This document shows positions 53,210 through 62,401 of a stretch of DNA of 64,000 bases, one piece after another (positions within the stretch are counted from its first letter, which is position 1; each line of letters starts with the position of its first letter). The stretch is from Pseudomonadota bacterium (GTDB lineage: Bacteria; Pseudomonadota; Alphaproteobacteria; Rhizobiales; Xanthobacteraceae): assembly GCA_023404675.1 (NCBI GenBank), contig JAEYAW010000003.1, forward strand, positions 1 through 64,000. Direction: 5' to 3'. The translations under genes and the position numbers were made by a program. A model generated the notes under the pieces. That model made no database searches. It worked only from the letters and a program-made list of their open reading frames with translations, and had not been told where the DNA came from.

Positions 53210-56101
53210 ATGAACGGGTCCGTGATTGTCGCCAAAGTCGTCAATGGCCGTCGCACGCTTCTTCTGACAACGGCAATCGTCACGCTTTTCTCCGCGTTCG
53301 CCGACATGCGGTCAGCGAATGCGCAGTCGGTGACCGGCACCAACGTATCTCCCGGCCCGATCCAGACGCCGCATTGGGTCGTCGGTGGTACTCTCGAAGT
53401 TGGTCCCTGGAGCAACGGCGCACTCGCCATCACGGGCGGCGGCACCGTCACCGGGATCGATTCCGTCTATATCGGCAACGGCCCCACCGGGCAGGGGACC
53501 GTCGTCGTCTCCGGGCAGGACAGCCACGGCAACGCCTCGACCCTGACCAACACCCAGACGATTTACATCGGAGACGAAGGTTCGGGCGAGCTTCACGTCG
53601 AGGACGGCGGCCAGGTAAACAGCGGCTGGGCCAATGTCGGCAATCGTGCCGGAGGATCCGGCAAGGCTGTCGTTACGGGCGTGGGCGCCAGCGGGACTGC
53701 TTCGGTCTGGAATATCACCAACCAGCTCTATGTCGGCGACGAGGGCACGGGCGAGGTCCGCGTCGAGAATGGCGGCGTGATGAGAACCGATCAGGGGCTC
53801 ATCGGCAGTTATGGCGGCACCGGCACGGTGACGGTGTCCGGACGCAACAGCAACGGCGGCGCCTCGACCTGGGCGGCCTCCAACAATATCTACGTCGGGT
53901 ATACCGGCAACGGTACGCTCACCGTCTCGGACGGCGCGTCCGTGGTTTCGAGCCTGCCGGGCGGCGGAGCTGCAAGCGTCTTCATCGGCTATGACGGCGG
54001 CAGTATCGGCGCGGTGACTGTTTCGAGCAGCACCGGCGACGTCTCGCGCCTGAGCGCGAGCGATCAGGTTGCCGTCGGCTATTATGGCGCCGCCACGATG
54101 ACCATCGAGAAAGGCGGCGTCGTCACCGGCAGCCGCAACACCGTTGTCGCCTATGGTAGCGGCAGCACCGGAACGCTTCATCTCAATGGCGATGCCGGCG
54201 GGCGCGGCGTTCTCGAAACAGGCTCGGTCATCAAGGGCGCTGGCAGTGCCACCCTTGACCTCAACGGCGGCATCTTGCGCGCATTGCGCAACGAGGAGAA
54301 TTTTCTGAACGGGTTTACGTCCCTGACCGTGGCGACGGGCGGTGCCTGGTTCGACACCAACTCCTACGACATCACCGTCAGCACCAATTTTTCCGGCTCG
54401 TCGAGTTTCAACAAGCTGGGGGTCGGTCAACTCACCCTGACCGGGGACAGCTCCGGCTTTACCGGCGCGTCGACCGTGTCGGGCGGCACGCTGGCCGTCA
54501 ACGGCGTGCTCGGCGGCGACATGCTGGTCGATCCGAACGGGCGGCTCGTGGGCACGGGCCGGGTGGGCAACGTCGTCAACAACGGGATTGTTGCCCCGGG
54601 CTACGGGGGCGAGATAGGGACGCTGACTGTCCAGGGCAATTACGTCGGCAACGGTGGCCGCCTTGAAATCGTGACCGTTCTCGGCGACGACGACTCGCAG
54701 ACCAGCCGCCTCGTGGTGGATGGCGGGACCTCGGGCACGACGCATGTCGGGGTCGTCAACCGCGGTGGTCTTGGTGCGCAGACGGTGCAAGGCATCAGGA
54801 TCATCGAGGTGGGCGGGGCATCGAATGGCAGCTTCGTGCTCGATGGCGATTATATTTTCCAGGGCGCGCCCGCGGTGATCGCGGGAGCCTATTCCTATCG
54901 TCTCTACAAGGGCAGCGTCGCCAATCCTTCGGATGGGAATTGGTATTTGCGGTCGGATTTGACCGATCCCCCCTCTCCACCCAACCCGCCACCGACCAAT
55001 CCTCCACCAACCAATCCGCCTCCGACCAACCCTCCTCCGACCAATCCTCCACCAACCAACCCGCCGCCCACCAATCCTCCACCGACCACCCCTCCACCAA
55101 CCAATCCGCCTCCGACCAATCCGCCGCTGCCCACCAATCCACCGTTCTCCGGGCCGGTCTATCAGCCCGGCGTGCCGATCTATGAGGTTTATGGTGCGAA
55201 TCTGCAGGCGCTCAACGCCCTGCCGACGCTTCAGCAACGTGTGGGCAACCGCATCTGGGCGCCCGGTGCCGGCACCGACGGCAATGGAATCTGGGGGCGT
55301 GCGGAAGGCACGCACGGCCGGTTCAATCCCGCCGTCTCCACGTCTGGCCTGTATCAGAGCATCGACACGTGGAAGATGCAGACGGGTGTGGATGGCGTGC
55401 TCATCGATAATGACCGGAGCGGGCGTCTGGTGGCCAGCGTCAACGCCACCTATGGCGAGGCCAACAGCCGGATTCGCTCCATCTTTGGCAATGGCGCGGT
55501 CAGGACCGACGGTTATGGCCTCGGCGCGTCATTGACCTGGTATGGGCTCAGGGGCTTCTACGTCGATGGGCAGGCGCAGGCGAGCTTCTACAACAGCTCC
55601 CTCAACTCCGACGTCCTCGGAACGCTCACCCGCGGCAATAATGGTCACGGCGAAGCGTTCAGTCTTGAAGCCGGCCAGCGGATCCCGGTCGGCGACAGGC
55701 TTGGCATCACGCCTCAGGTTCAGGTGGCCTACTCCAATGTCAGGTTCGATCAGTTTGCCGATGCTGTCGGCGCGATCGTGGGGGCCGACAGGAACGGCAG
55801 CCTGAAAACGCGCTGGGGCGCGGCGTTCGATTATCAGAGCGCCCGGGAAGGCAACCGCAGCCGCGTCTATGGAATCGCCAATCTCAGCTACGAATGGCTG
55901 GGTGGCTCTCGCGCGCTGGTCTCGGGGATCTCCATCGATCATGCCAACCAGAGGCTGTGGGGCGAGTTCGGTGTGGGGGCGAGCGTGAGCTGGCGTCCGA
56001 ACCTCACGTTCTATGGTGAGGCCTCCGCCGACACATCGCTCGACGATTTCGGCAACAGCTATATCCTCAAGGGAAACGTCGGTCTTCGGGCGCAATTCTG
56101 A
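53210..56101 (+). CDS. Autotransporter with beta-helix passenger, Pro-rich stalk and C-terminal barrel
   Basis: About 963 residues. A signal peptide ends near ANAQSVTG. The passenger (about residues 40-560) has repeats of 30-45 residues with NIYVGYTGNGTLTVSDGASV, LYVGDEGTGEVRVENGGVM and IYIGDEGSGELHVEDGGQV, consistent with a right-handed beta-helix. A stalk of tandem Thr-Asn-Pro-Pro-Pro units follows at about residues 588-645. The last 280 residues form the 12-strand translocator domain, which ends in VGLRAQF with a terminal Phe, as outer-membrane barrels need. GGGGGAAGGG before the ATG at 53210 is the ribosome site. It is a surface protein, perhaps an adhesin. Confidence 0.9.
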   Translation: MNGSVIVAKVVNGRRTLLLTTAIVTLFSAFADMRSANAQSVTGTNVSPGPIQTPHWVVGGTLEVGPWSNGALAITGGGTVTGIDSVYIGNGPTGQGTVVVSGQDSHGNASTLTNTQTIYIGDEGSGELHVEDGGQVNSGWANVGNRAGGSGKAVVTGVGASGTASVWNITNQLYVGDEGTGEVRVENGGVMRTDQGLIGSYGGTGTVTVSGRNSNGGASTWAASNNIYVGYTGNGTLTVSDGASVVSSLPGGGAASVFIGYDGGSIGAVTVSSSTGDVSRLSASDQVAVGYYGAATMTIEKGGVVTGSRNTVVAYGSGSTGTLHLNGDAGGRGVLETGSVIKGAGSATLDLNGGILRALRNEENFLNGFTSLTVATGGAWFDTNSYDITVSTNFSGSSSFNKLGVGQLTLTGDSSGFTGASTVSGGTLAVNGVLGGDMLVDPNGRLVGTGRVGNVVNNGIVAPGYGGEIGTLTVQGNYVGNGGRLEIVTVLGDDDSQTSRLVVDGGTSGTTHVGVVNRGGLGAQTVQGIRIIEVGGASNGSFVLDGDYIFQGAPAVIAGAYSYRLYKGSVANPSDGNWYLRSDLTDPPSPPNPPPTNPPPTNPPPTNPPPTNPPPTNPPPTNPPPTTPPPTNPPPTNPPLPTNPPFSGPVYQPGVPIYEVYGANLQALNALPTLQQRVGNRIWAPGAGTDGNGIWGRAEGTHGRFNPAVSTSGLYQSIDTWKMQTGVDGVLIDNDRSGRLVASVNATYGEANSRIRSIFGNGAVRTDGYGLGASLTWYGLRGFYVDGQAQASFYNSSLNSDVLGTLTRGNNGHGEAFSLEAGQRIPVGDRLGITPQVQVAYSNVRFDQFADAVGAIVGADRNGSLKTRWGAAFDYQSAREGNRSRVYGIANLSYEWLGGSRALVSGISIDHANQRLWGEFGVGASVSWRPNLTFYGEASADTSLDDFGNSYILKGNVGLRAQF
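54967..55147 (+). repeat. Tandem Pro-Pro-Thr-Asn-Pro coding repeat in the autotransporter
   Basis: About eleven copies of a 15-base unit (roughly AAYCCDCCDCCVACC) in tandem, encoding Asn-Pro-Pro-Pro-Thr. The codons vary at third positions. Such runs can change copy number by slippage without changing frame because 15 is a multiple of three. Confidence 0.8.
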
Positions 56102-56222
56102 TCGCAAGCCGGCCGGGGCTCACGCCTCCGGCGGGCCGGCGATCGCGCGGCGGCTGTCACAGAATTGTTGACCATCATCAGCATTGTGCGTGCCGCCGCC
56201 AGCCCAACTCAAGGACCCGACA

Positions 56223-57149
56223 ATGGATCAGGACAAGCCGAACGGTTCGGCTGCAATGCGCGACTGGATCAATGCCGAACTGCTGGACAGCTTCGATGAG
56301 GAACTGGAACTGGAGTTCGACGACCAGCGCCTTGAGGATCTCCTGGGCGAGACCACGCAGCGGCCCGACGCCATCTCGCTCGATCGCCGGGTCTATTTCC
56401 AGGAGCTGCTGCGGCTTCAGCGGGAGCTCGTGAAGCTGCAGGACTGGGTGCAGAACCAGAAGCTCAAGGTGGTGGTGATCTTCGAGGGACGCGATTCCGC
56501 CGGCAAGGGCGGCGTCATCAAGCGGATCACCCAGCGTCTCAATCCGCGCGTCTGCCGGGTCGCGGCGCTGCCCGCGCCGAACGAGCGCGAGCGCACGCAG
56601 TGGTATTTCCAGCGTTACGTTTCCCATCTGCCGGCCGGCGGTGAAATGGTGCTGTTCGACCGCAGCTGGTACAACCGTGCCGGCGTCGAGCGGGTGATGG
56701 GCTTCTGCTCGGACGCGGACGTCGAGGAGTTCTTCCGCTCGGTGCCGGAGTTCGAGCGCATGCTGGTGCGTTCGGGCATCATTCTGGTGAAGTACTGGTT
56801 CTCGATCACCGACGAGGAGCAGCAGGCCCGCTTCATGATGCGGATTCACGATCCGCTCAAGCAGTGGAAGCTCAGCCCGATGGACGTGCAGTCGCGGGCG
56901 CGCTGGGAGGCCTACACCAAGGCCAAGGAAGCAATGCTGGAGCACACCCATATTCCGGAAGCGCCGTGGTGGGTGGTGGAGGCCGTGGACAAGAAGCGCG
57001 CGCGGCTCAACTGCATCAGCCATCTGCTGACGCAGATTCCATATCAGGACGTGATCCACGAGCCGGTGGTGTTGCCGCCGCGCGTGCGCAACCCCGACTA
57101 TCTGCGCGGCCCGGTCCCGCAGGACGTGCACGTGCCGGCGCGCTACTGA
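56223..57149 (+). CDS. Polyphosphate kinase 2 family protein
   Basis: A 308-residue single-domain PPK2. The Walker A is FEGRDSAGKGG and the family's second motif is LFDRSWYNRAGVERVMGF. Further segments are RFMMRIHDPLKQWKLSPMD and HIPEAPWWVVEAVDKKRARL. PPK2 phosphorylates ADP or GDP (or AMP in class II) with polyphosphate, and so recovers nucleotide energy. A short N-terminal extension before the kinase core (about 50 residues with an acidic segment) fits the class I type. The start at 56223 (MDQDKPNGS) is preferred over an upstream open frame. Confidence 0.92.
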   Translation: MDQDKPNGSAAMRDWINAELLDSFDEELELEFDDQRLEDLLGETTQRPDAISLDRRVYFQELLRLQRELVKLQDWVQNQKLKVVVIFEGRDSAGKGGVIKRITQRLNPRVCRVAALPAPNERERTQWYFQRYVSHLPAGGEMVLFDRSWYNRAGVERVMGFCSDADVEEFFRSVPEFERMLVRSGIILVKYWFSITDEEQQARFMMRIHDPLKQWKLSPMDVQSRARWEAYTKAKEAMLEHTHIPEAPWWVVEAVDKKRARLNCISHLLTQIPYQDVIHEPVVLPPRVRNPDYLRGPVPQDVHVPARY

Positions 57150-57229
57150 TCGGCAGGTCTTTTCGGAGTGGAATATGAATGGCCCGGCGTTTCAGGACGC
57201 CGGACCGGTTGCCGCTCCGCCGGGATTTA

Positions 57230-57781
57230 CTAGTCGGACTTCGGCGCGGAGGCGTCTTGCATGCGCTCCCGCGCCCGGAAGGCGCGCAGAAACTCTCCCG
57301 ATGAAACCTGCTCCGCGAGCGAGCGCAGCGCCTGTGCCGTTTCCGCGCCGAGCACGGTCTCGACCCGTGCGTTCGCCTCTCTCCAAAGCTTCACGCCGTG
57401 TTCGAACCGTTCGATGCCGGATGCGGTCAGCGCGGCGTGCTTGATCCGCCTGTCCTCCGGGTCGGGTTGCAGCGTGACCAGCCGCTCGCGCGACAAGGGC
57501 CGCAGCGCATGCGTCAGCGCCGAAAGGCGGATGGCGAGTTGATCGGCGAGAGACTGGAGCGCCGGCCCATCCTTGCCCGGATGCTGCCTGATGAGGCTCA
57601 GAAGCCTGAGCTGCGTCGCGGTCAGGCCCGCCGGAGCGAGCAACTCGTCATAGAGATGCCCCAGCTGGCGGGCCGCAACGCGCAGCGACAGGTTGGTGCA
57701 GACGACGGGATCTGGTGGAACTCCGGGAGGGGCGATCGTCACCCTGTCGCCGTCCCCGCCCGGGTCTGATGTCTTCTTCAT
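57230..57781 (-). CDS. MarR-family transcriptional regulator
   Basis: A 183-residue winged-helix protein. The recognition-helix region is LQSLADQLAIRLSALTHALRPLSRE, followed by LVTLQPDPEDRRIKHAALT with the typical wing pattern DxRxxxxxLT. The N-terminus, about 25 residues long and rich in Gly and Pro, is an extension not common to the family. It is divergent from an SDR gene. The 97 bases between hold two matching palindromic sites, so it probably represses that gene and itself. Ligand unknown; related repressors sense phenolics. Confidence 0.88.
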   Translation of the reverse strand: MKKTSDPGGDGDRVTIAPPGVPPDPVVCTNLSLRVAARQLGHLYDELLAPAGLTATQLRLLSLIRQHPGKDGPALQSLADQLAIRLSALTHALRPLSRERLVTLQPDPEDRRIKHAALTASGIERFEHGVKLWREANARVETVLGAETAQALRSLAEQVSSGEFLRAFRARERMQDASAPKSD

Positions 57782-57785
57782 CCGC

Positions 57786-57858
57786 TTTAAATAGTTGAGT
57801 GCCGGAGTATTGAAAGGGGCGCGCAGGCCTCCATATCGGGATCGCTAAATAGTTTAGC
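57786..57858. promoter_or_regulatory. Two similar palindromic sites, candidate MarR operators
   Basis: Site 1, TTTAAATAGTTGAGT at 57786-57800, lies just upstream of the MarR start. Site 2, GCTAAATAGTTTAGC at 57844-57858, lies 20 bases before the SDR start. Site 2 is a perfect 6-3-6 inverted repeat, and both share TAAATAGTTKAG. Confidence 0.7.
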
Positions 57859-57878
57859 GCTCAATAAATGGATGTGTC

Positions 57879-58673
57879 ATGACGGATCTCAGGAAAGTCG
57901 CGGTGGTGACCGGCGCGTCATCGGGAATTGGAGCGGTCTATGCCGATCGGCTCGCCAAGCGGGGTCACGATCTGATTCTGGTGGCGCGCCGCATCGATCG
58001 CCTGAACGCGCTGGCCGGGAAGCTCTCCGCAGCTTACGGCCGCAGGGTCGAGGTCGTGCAGGCCGATCTCGGGAACACGGCGGATCTGGATCGTGTTGCC
58101 GCGCTGCTTGCGGCGAATGCCGATATCGATCTGCTGGTCAATAATGCGGGTCTGGCGCGGATGGTGCCGGTCGCGAAGTCATCGGTTGGAGATTCGCTCG
58201 ATCAGATCAACCTCAACATCACGGCGGTGGTCCGCCTCACGCAGGCCGTGCTGCCGGGCTTCGTGGCCCGCAATCACGGCACCATCATCAACATCTCGTC
58301 GATCCTCGGCGTTCAGACATTGCCGGTGAGCGCCGTCTACAGCGGCACGAAGAGCTTCGTGCTCAGTTTCAGCAGGGCCCTGCAGGCCGAGCTGGCGGAG
58401 ACCGGCGTGACGGTTCAGGCGGTCCTGCCGGCGGTCACGGCGACCGAGATCTGGGACGGGGCGGGAATGGCGGTATCCTCGCTCGACGCCAGCACCGTGA
58501 TGACGGCCGAGAACATGGTGGACGCGGCGCTGGCGGGGCTCGACAGCGGCGAGGCGGTGACGCTGCCGCCGGTCGCCGATGCGGCGTTGTGGGATAATTT
58601 CAGTGCGGCGGGGCAGGCGTTGTTTCTGGCGGCGCGCACCGGCAAGCCTGCACTGCGCTACGCGGTCGGTTAA
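57879..58673 (+). CDS. Short-chain dehydrogenase/reductase
   Basis: A 264-residue classical SDR. The NAD(P) loop is VVTGASSGIGAVYADRLAK, followed by VNNAGLARM, catalytic Ser in IINISSILG and Tyr/Lys in YSGTKSF. An Arg pair after the first strand (VARRIDRL) favours NADPH. It oxidises or reduces a small carbonyl compound. It is divergent from a MarR repressor that probably controls it, and a strong bidirectional terminator closes it. Confidence 0.9.
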   Translation: MTDLRKVAVVTGASSGIGAVYADRLAKRGHDLILVARRIDRLNALAGKLSAAYGRRVEVVQADLGNTADLDRVAALLAANADIDLLVNNAGLARMVPVAKSSVGDSLDQINLNITAVVRLTQAVLPGFVARNHGTIINISSILGVQTLPVSAVYSGTKSFVLSFSRALQAELAETGVTVQAVLPAVTATEIWDGAGMAVSSLDASTVMTAENMVDAALAGLDSGEAVTLPPVADAALWDNFSAAGQALFLAARTGKPALRYAVG

Positions 58674-58690
58674 GGTAACCTTGACCACGC

Positions 58691-58722
58691 AACCGGGCCG
58701 CAGCGTGGGCTGCGGCCCGGTT
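58691..58722. terminator. Bidirectional terminator between the SDR and aldo-keto reductase genes
   Basis: A perfect 13-bp stem, AACCGGGCCGCAG / CTGCGGCCCGGTT, with a six-base loop CGTGGG and GGTTT after it. It lies between two convergent genes. Confidence 0.85.
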
Positions 58723-58736
58723 GGTTTCAGCTCAGG

Positions 58737-59753
58737 TCATGCGCGGCCCGCGCTCTGTCGCTCCAGCATCCAGCCGGGATACTCGGCCGGAAGTTTTGTA
58801 ACCACGTCGAACGCGGCGAGGTCTTCCGGCGTGAGCTGCACGCCCGTCGCCGCGATGTTGTCGTGCAGCTGGTCGGCACGCTTGGCACCGATGATCACGG
58901 TCTTAACCACTTCCTGGTGCAGCAGCCAGGCCAGCGCCAGCTGCGCGATGGTGCACCCCTTGGTGGCCGCGATGCCGCGCATCATGTCGATGGCGGCGAA
59001 GGCGCGGTCGCGATTGACCGGCGGAAAGTCGAAGGTCGCGCGGCGGCCGTCCGCGCCCTTGCCCTCGCGATCATACTTTCCCGACAGCAGGCCGCCCGCA
59101 AGCGGGCTCCACACCATCAGCCCGATCTTTTCGGAGATCAGCATGGGGACGATTTCGCGTTCGAGGTCGCGTCCCGCCAGCGTGTAATAGGCCTGCAGCG
59201 ACAGGATCGGCGCGAGCTTGCGCGCCTCGACGATGCCGACCGCCTTCACGACCTGCCAGGCGGCCCAGTTCGACAGGCCAACGTAGCGGACCCGGCCGCT
59301 GCGGACCAGCGTGTCCAGCGCTTCGAGCGTTTCCGCGATCGGCGTGACCGGATCGAAGCCATGGATCTGGTAGAGGTCGATATGATCGAGCTGCAGGCGC
59401 TTCAGGCTGGCGTCGGCCTGCGCGAGGATATGGCGGCGGGATGCGCCACGTGCATTCGGTCCCTCGCCCACAGACCCGAGCACCTTGGTGGCGATCACCA
59501 CGTCGTCGCGGGCGATGCCGAGATTCCTGATCGACTGACCGAGAATCAACTCGCTGTTGCCGCCCGCGTAGACATTGGCGGTGTCGATGAAATTGATGCC
59601 GGCATCGAGCGAGGCCTTGATAAGTGCATCGGCCTCACTCTGGTCGAGCTGGCCGATCTGGCCCCACATGCCTTCCTTGCCGCCGAAGGTCATGGTGCCG
59701 AGGCAAAGTTCCGAAACGAAAAGACCGCTATGGCCCAAGGGACGATATCGCAT
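58737..59753 (-). CDS. Aldo/keto reductase
   Basis: A 338-residue TIM-barrel NADPH oxidoreductase. The catalytic tetrad is visible: Asp and Tyr in FIDTANVYAGG, Lys in VVIATKVLGS and His in LYQIHGFDP. The NADP-binding end has TVIIGAKRADQLHDNIAA. The family acts on aldehydes, ketones or methylglyoxal. AGGAATCACGAC before the ATG at 59753 supports that start over an open frame 30 codons longer. It is divergent from an AraC regulator and so probably controlled by it. Confidence 0.92.
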   Translation of the reverse strand: MRYRPLGHSGLFVSELCLGTMTFGGKEGMWGQIGQLDQSEADALIKASLDAGINFIDTANVYAGGNSELILGQSIRNLGIARDDVVIATKVLGSVGEGPNARGASRRHILAQADASLKRLQLDHIDLYQIHGFDPVTPIAETLEALDTLVRSGRVRYVGLSNWAAWQVVKAVGIVEARKLAPILSLQAYYTLAGRDLEREIVPMLISEKIGLMVWSPLAGGLLSGKYDREGKGADGRRATFDFPPVNRDRAFAAIDMMRGIAATKGCTIAQLALAWLLHQEVVKTVIIGAKRADQLHDNIAATGVQLTPEDLAAFDVVTKLPAEYPGWMLERQSAGRA

Positions 59754-59905
59754 GTCGTGATTCCTGAAGGTGATGGGAATGACGATGTGGAGATAGAAGG
59801 CGGGCCCGGCCGTGACGACGCCGATCCTCTCACACTGTTGCACGATCCTATCAACGTGAACGGGCGCGGCGTGCGAAGGCGAAAGCCTTCCGCTATATTC
59901 GCCCC

Positions 59906-60802
59906 ATGGACGCGAAGCTTGACGAATTGGCCCGGCGCATCTCGCGGCAGTGGGAGCGGTTCGGCCGCGAGACGCCGCTCGATGGCCTGATGCTGACGCG
60001 CGCCTGCGCGCCGAGCGAGCGGATCGGCGCGGTCTACCGGCCGTCCTTCTGCGTGGTTGTTCAGGGCGCGAAGATCAGCGCGCTGGGCGACCAGATGTTT
60101 CGCTATACGGCAGGCCAATGCCTGCTGGCGTCGGTCGATGTCCCGGTGACTGCCCAGATCACCGAGGCTTCGCCCGAGCGGCCGTATCTGGCATTCAGCC
60201 TCGCGATCGATACCGCAATGGTCGCCGACTTCATGATCGAGCAGGCCACCGCGCTTGGTCAGGTCGCGGATTTCGCGCCGCTGAGCATGTCGGCGCTGAC
60301 GGCCGATCTGTGCGATCCTCTCGCGCGCTTGCTGGATCTTCTCGATGCGCCGCGCGATCTGCCGGTGCTCGCGCCTCTGGTCCAGCGCGAGATCGTGTGG
60401 CGTCTGCTGTGCGGCTCGCTCGGCCCGACGCTGAGGCAGATCGGCCTGCGCGACGGCCATGCCGCACGGATCAGCCGGGCCACGGCGTGGATCCGGGAGC
60501 ATTATGCCGAGCCGCTGCGGGTGTCGTCGCTGGCCGACATCGCCAACATGAGCGTGCCGTCGTTCCACCGCCATTTCAAGGCGGTGACGACCATGACGCC
60601 GGTGCAGTTCCAGAAGCAGATCCGGCTTCAGGAGGCGCGCCGGCTGCTGCTGGTCAACCGTGAGATCGCTGCGGTCGGCTATGCCATCGGCTACGAGAGC
60701 CTGTCGCAGTTCAGCCGGGACTATCGTCGCCTGTTCGGCGTTCCGCCGGGGCGGGATGGCGCGCAGATCAGAGCACGGCTTTCGTCCGACGCGCTCCTGT
60801 GA
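59906..60802 (+). CDS. AraC-family regulator (AraC_N type)
   Basis: A 298-residue regulator of a different subfamily from the three island regulators. The N-terminal AraC_N domain is AVYRPSFCVVVQGAK followed by AGQCLLASVDVPV. The DNA-binding half is LADIANMSVPSFHRHFK then VGYAIGYESLSQFSRDYRRLFGVPPG. It is divergent from an aldo/keto reductase, a pairing common in this subfamily (YafC/YqhC-like), so it probably activates that gene in response to an aldehyde. The downstream HtrA-like gene begins about 100 bases after its stop. Confidence 0.9.
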   Translation: MDAKLDELARRISRQWERFGRETPLDGLMLTRACAPSERIGAVYRPSFCVVVQGAKISALGDQMFRYTAGQCLLASVDVPVTAQITEASPERPYLAFSLAIDTAMVADFMIEQATALGQVADFAPLSMSALTADLCDPLARLLDLLDAPRDLPVLAPLVQREIVWRLLCGSLGPTLRQIGLRDGHAARISRATAWIREHYAEPLRVSSLADIANMSVPSFHRHFKAVTTMTPVQFQKQIRLQEARRLLLVNREIAAVGYAIGYESLSQFSRDYRRLFGVPPGRDGAQIRARLSSDALL

Positions 60803-60906
60803 GCCTGTGTGACGCACTGTCGCCCCTGCGGCTTTCCCTCCACGACCGATCTGATAGGCTGAGGTCGGCCCGTCCCCCGCATCAAAGAGGCTTCTGGGAG
60901 TTCGCG

Positions 60907-61881
60907 ATGCCCTCGACGACCGAATGGCGCCTTCCGCCGTCCATCCAGCCGCGCCCGGAAGACTATGCGTTCGATCTGGACCGCGCGCTGAAGGCCGTTG
61001 TCGGCCTACACGCGACCGTGACGCCGGATGCCTTCACCGCCGACACGCTGGGCACGGAGCGCGCCGGACATGGCGTGCTGATCGACGAGGATCTGGTTCT
61101 CACCATCGGATACCTGATCACGGAAGCCGCGACGGTCTGGATTCATCTGCATGACGGCCGCGTGGTCGAGGGTGATGCGCTCGGATTCGATGCGGCCACC
61201 GGGTTCGGGCTCGTTCAGGTCATCGGCCAGGCCAATATCGATCCACTGCCGCTCGGCGTGTCGGATGCCGCGAAGGTCGGCGACCGGATCATCCTGGCGG
61301 GGCATGGCGGCCGGGCGCGCTCGCTGGCGGGCCGGATCATGGCGCGGCAGGAATTCGCCGGCTACTGGGAGTATTATCTCGAAGATGCGATCTTCACGCA
61401 CCCCGCGCATCCGAACTGGGGTGGTGCGGGATTGATTTCCGAGGCGGGTACGCTGATCGGAATCGGCTCGCTCCAGCTCGAACGGCCATCGTCAGTCGGC
61501 AAGGCCGACCGTTACAACATGGTGGTGCCGACCGATCTGCTGAAACCGATCCTCGACGATCTGCGGCGCTATGGCGGCGTGAACGCGCCGCCGCGCCCCT
61601 GGCTTGGTCTGTACGCGACGGAAGCCGAAGACAAGGTCCTGATCGCCGGTGTGGCGACGCGCGGTCCTGCCTCGCGCGCGGAATTGCGCGAGGGCGATGC
61701 CATCATTGCGGTGGCGGGACAACGGGTCAGCACGCTGGCCGACCTTTACCGGGCGATATGGGCGCTTGGCCCGGCCGGCGTTGATGTTCCCCTGACGCTG
61801 CATCGCGACGGCCTGACGTTCGACGTCGCCGTCGTCTCGTCGGATCGTGCCAAATTCCTCAAGGGGCCACGCCTGCAGTAG
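60907..61881 (+). CDS. HtrA-like protein with all three catalytic residues replaced
   Basis: A 324-residue protein of the trypsin-like HtrA fold plus one PDZ domain. By eye, aligned with DegP, the His segment LTNNHVI reads LTIGYLI (His to Tyr), the Asp segment SDIALLQ reads TGFGLVQ (Asp to Gly), and the Ser segment GNSGGALL reads PNWGGAGLI (Ser to Trp). Proteolysis is therefore unlikely. The PDZ part starts near PRPWLGLYATEAEDKVLIAG and is intact (GPASRAELREGDAIIAVAG). There is no signal peptide or membrane helix, so it seems cytoplasmic. GGGAG before the ATG at 60907 supports the start. It may bind peptides as an adaptor. Confidence 0.85.
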   Translation: MPSTTEWRLPPSIQPRPEDYAFDLDRALKAVVGLHATVTPDAFTADTLGTERAGHGVLIDEDLVLTIGYLITEAATVWIHLHDGRVVEGDALGFDAATGFGLVQVIGQANIDPLPLGVSDAAKVGDRIILAGHGGRARSLAGRIMARQEFAGYWEYYLEDAIFTHPAHPNWGGAGLISEAGTLIGIGSLQLERPSSVGKADRYNMVVPTDLLKPILDDLRRYGGVNAPPRPWLGLYATEAEDKVLIAGVATRGPASRAELREGDAIIAVAGQRVSTLADLYRAIWALGPAGVDVPLTLHRDGLTFDVAVVSSDRAKFLKGPRLQ

Positions 61882-61955
61882 GACACGTGCAGCAGGACAC
61901 ATGCAGTAGGATGCGGGCCGAACGGCCGAAGCCGGCTTCCAGACGCCGGCACGCG

Positions 61956-62249
61956 TCAGCTGTGGTGTCCGCTGTCGCGTTTCGAGGCCAGCCAGTCGGA
62001 CAGTCGCTGCGCAGTTGCTCGGGTCGAGGCGGCGGAACCGGTTGCCTTCTTCGATCCGGTCTTGCGGGCGGCCGTCTTGCGGGCCGGAGGCGCCGGGGCT
62101 TCGGCTTCGCGGGCCATGCGGAGGGCGCGCAGGCGCTCCATGTTCTTGCGGACGGCTGCCTGCTCGGCCTCGTATTCCGACATCGCCTTGGCGCCGTCGG
62201 CTTTCTGCGCCGCCTTGCGGTCGGCCAGTGATTTGTCGGGTGTGCTCAT
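61956..62249 (-). CDS. Small Lys/Ala-rich protein, unknown function
   Basis: A 97-residue charged protein: SLADRKAAQKADGAKAMSE followed by EAEQAAVRKNMERLRALR, then an Ala/Lys/Thr-rich segment and SDWLASKRD near the end. TAAGGAGGATC before the ATG at 62249 is an excellent ribosome site and decides the start. The amphipathic helical part and basic tail could bind nucleic acid or another protein. I do not recognise the family, though proteins of this look are common in Bradyrhizobiaceae. Confidence 0.65.
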   Translation of the reverse strand: MSTPDKSLADRKAAQKADGAKAMSEYEAEQAAVRKNMERLRALRMAREAEAPAPPARKTAARKTGSKKATGSAASTRATAQRLSDWLASKRDSGHHS

Positions 62250-62401
62250 GATCCTCCTTAAGTAAGCGCTCGGGATGAGAATCGCGAGCGAACAAAACAA
62301 GAATCGTCGAGACGAATTTACGCTGGCTAAGCCGGGTCCAGCATATCGGGATGCTCCGGAGGTCCGATCCGCGCCGTCGCGGGCCGGAACGCTGCGGTCC
62401 G

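Noticed and set aside
54967..55147. Tandem repeats that might be a CRISPR array
   Set aside because: Units are 15 bases without spacers and encode an in-frame Pro-rich stalk.
53312..55315. 667-codon minus-strand frame opposite the autotransporter
   Set aside because: Its Gly/Trp/Arg repeats are the reverse reading of the Pro stalk; no start or domain supports it.
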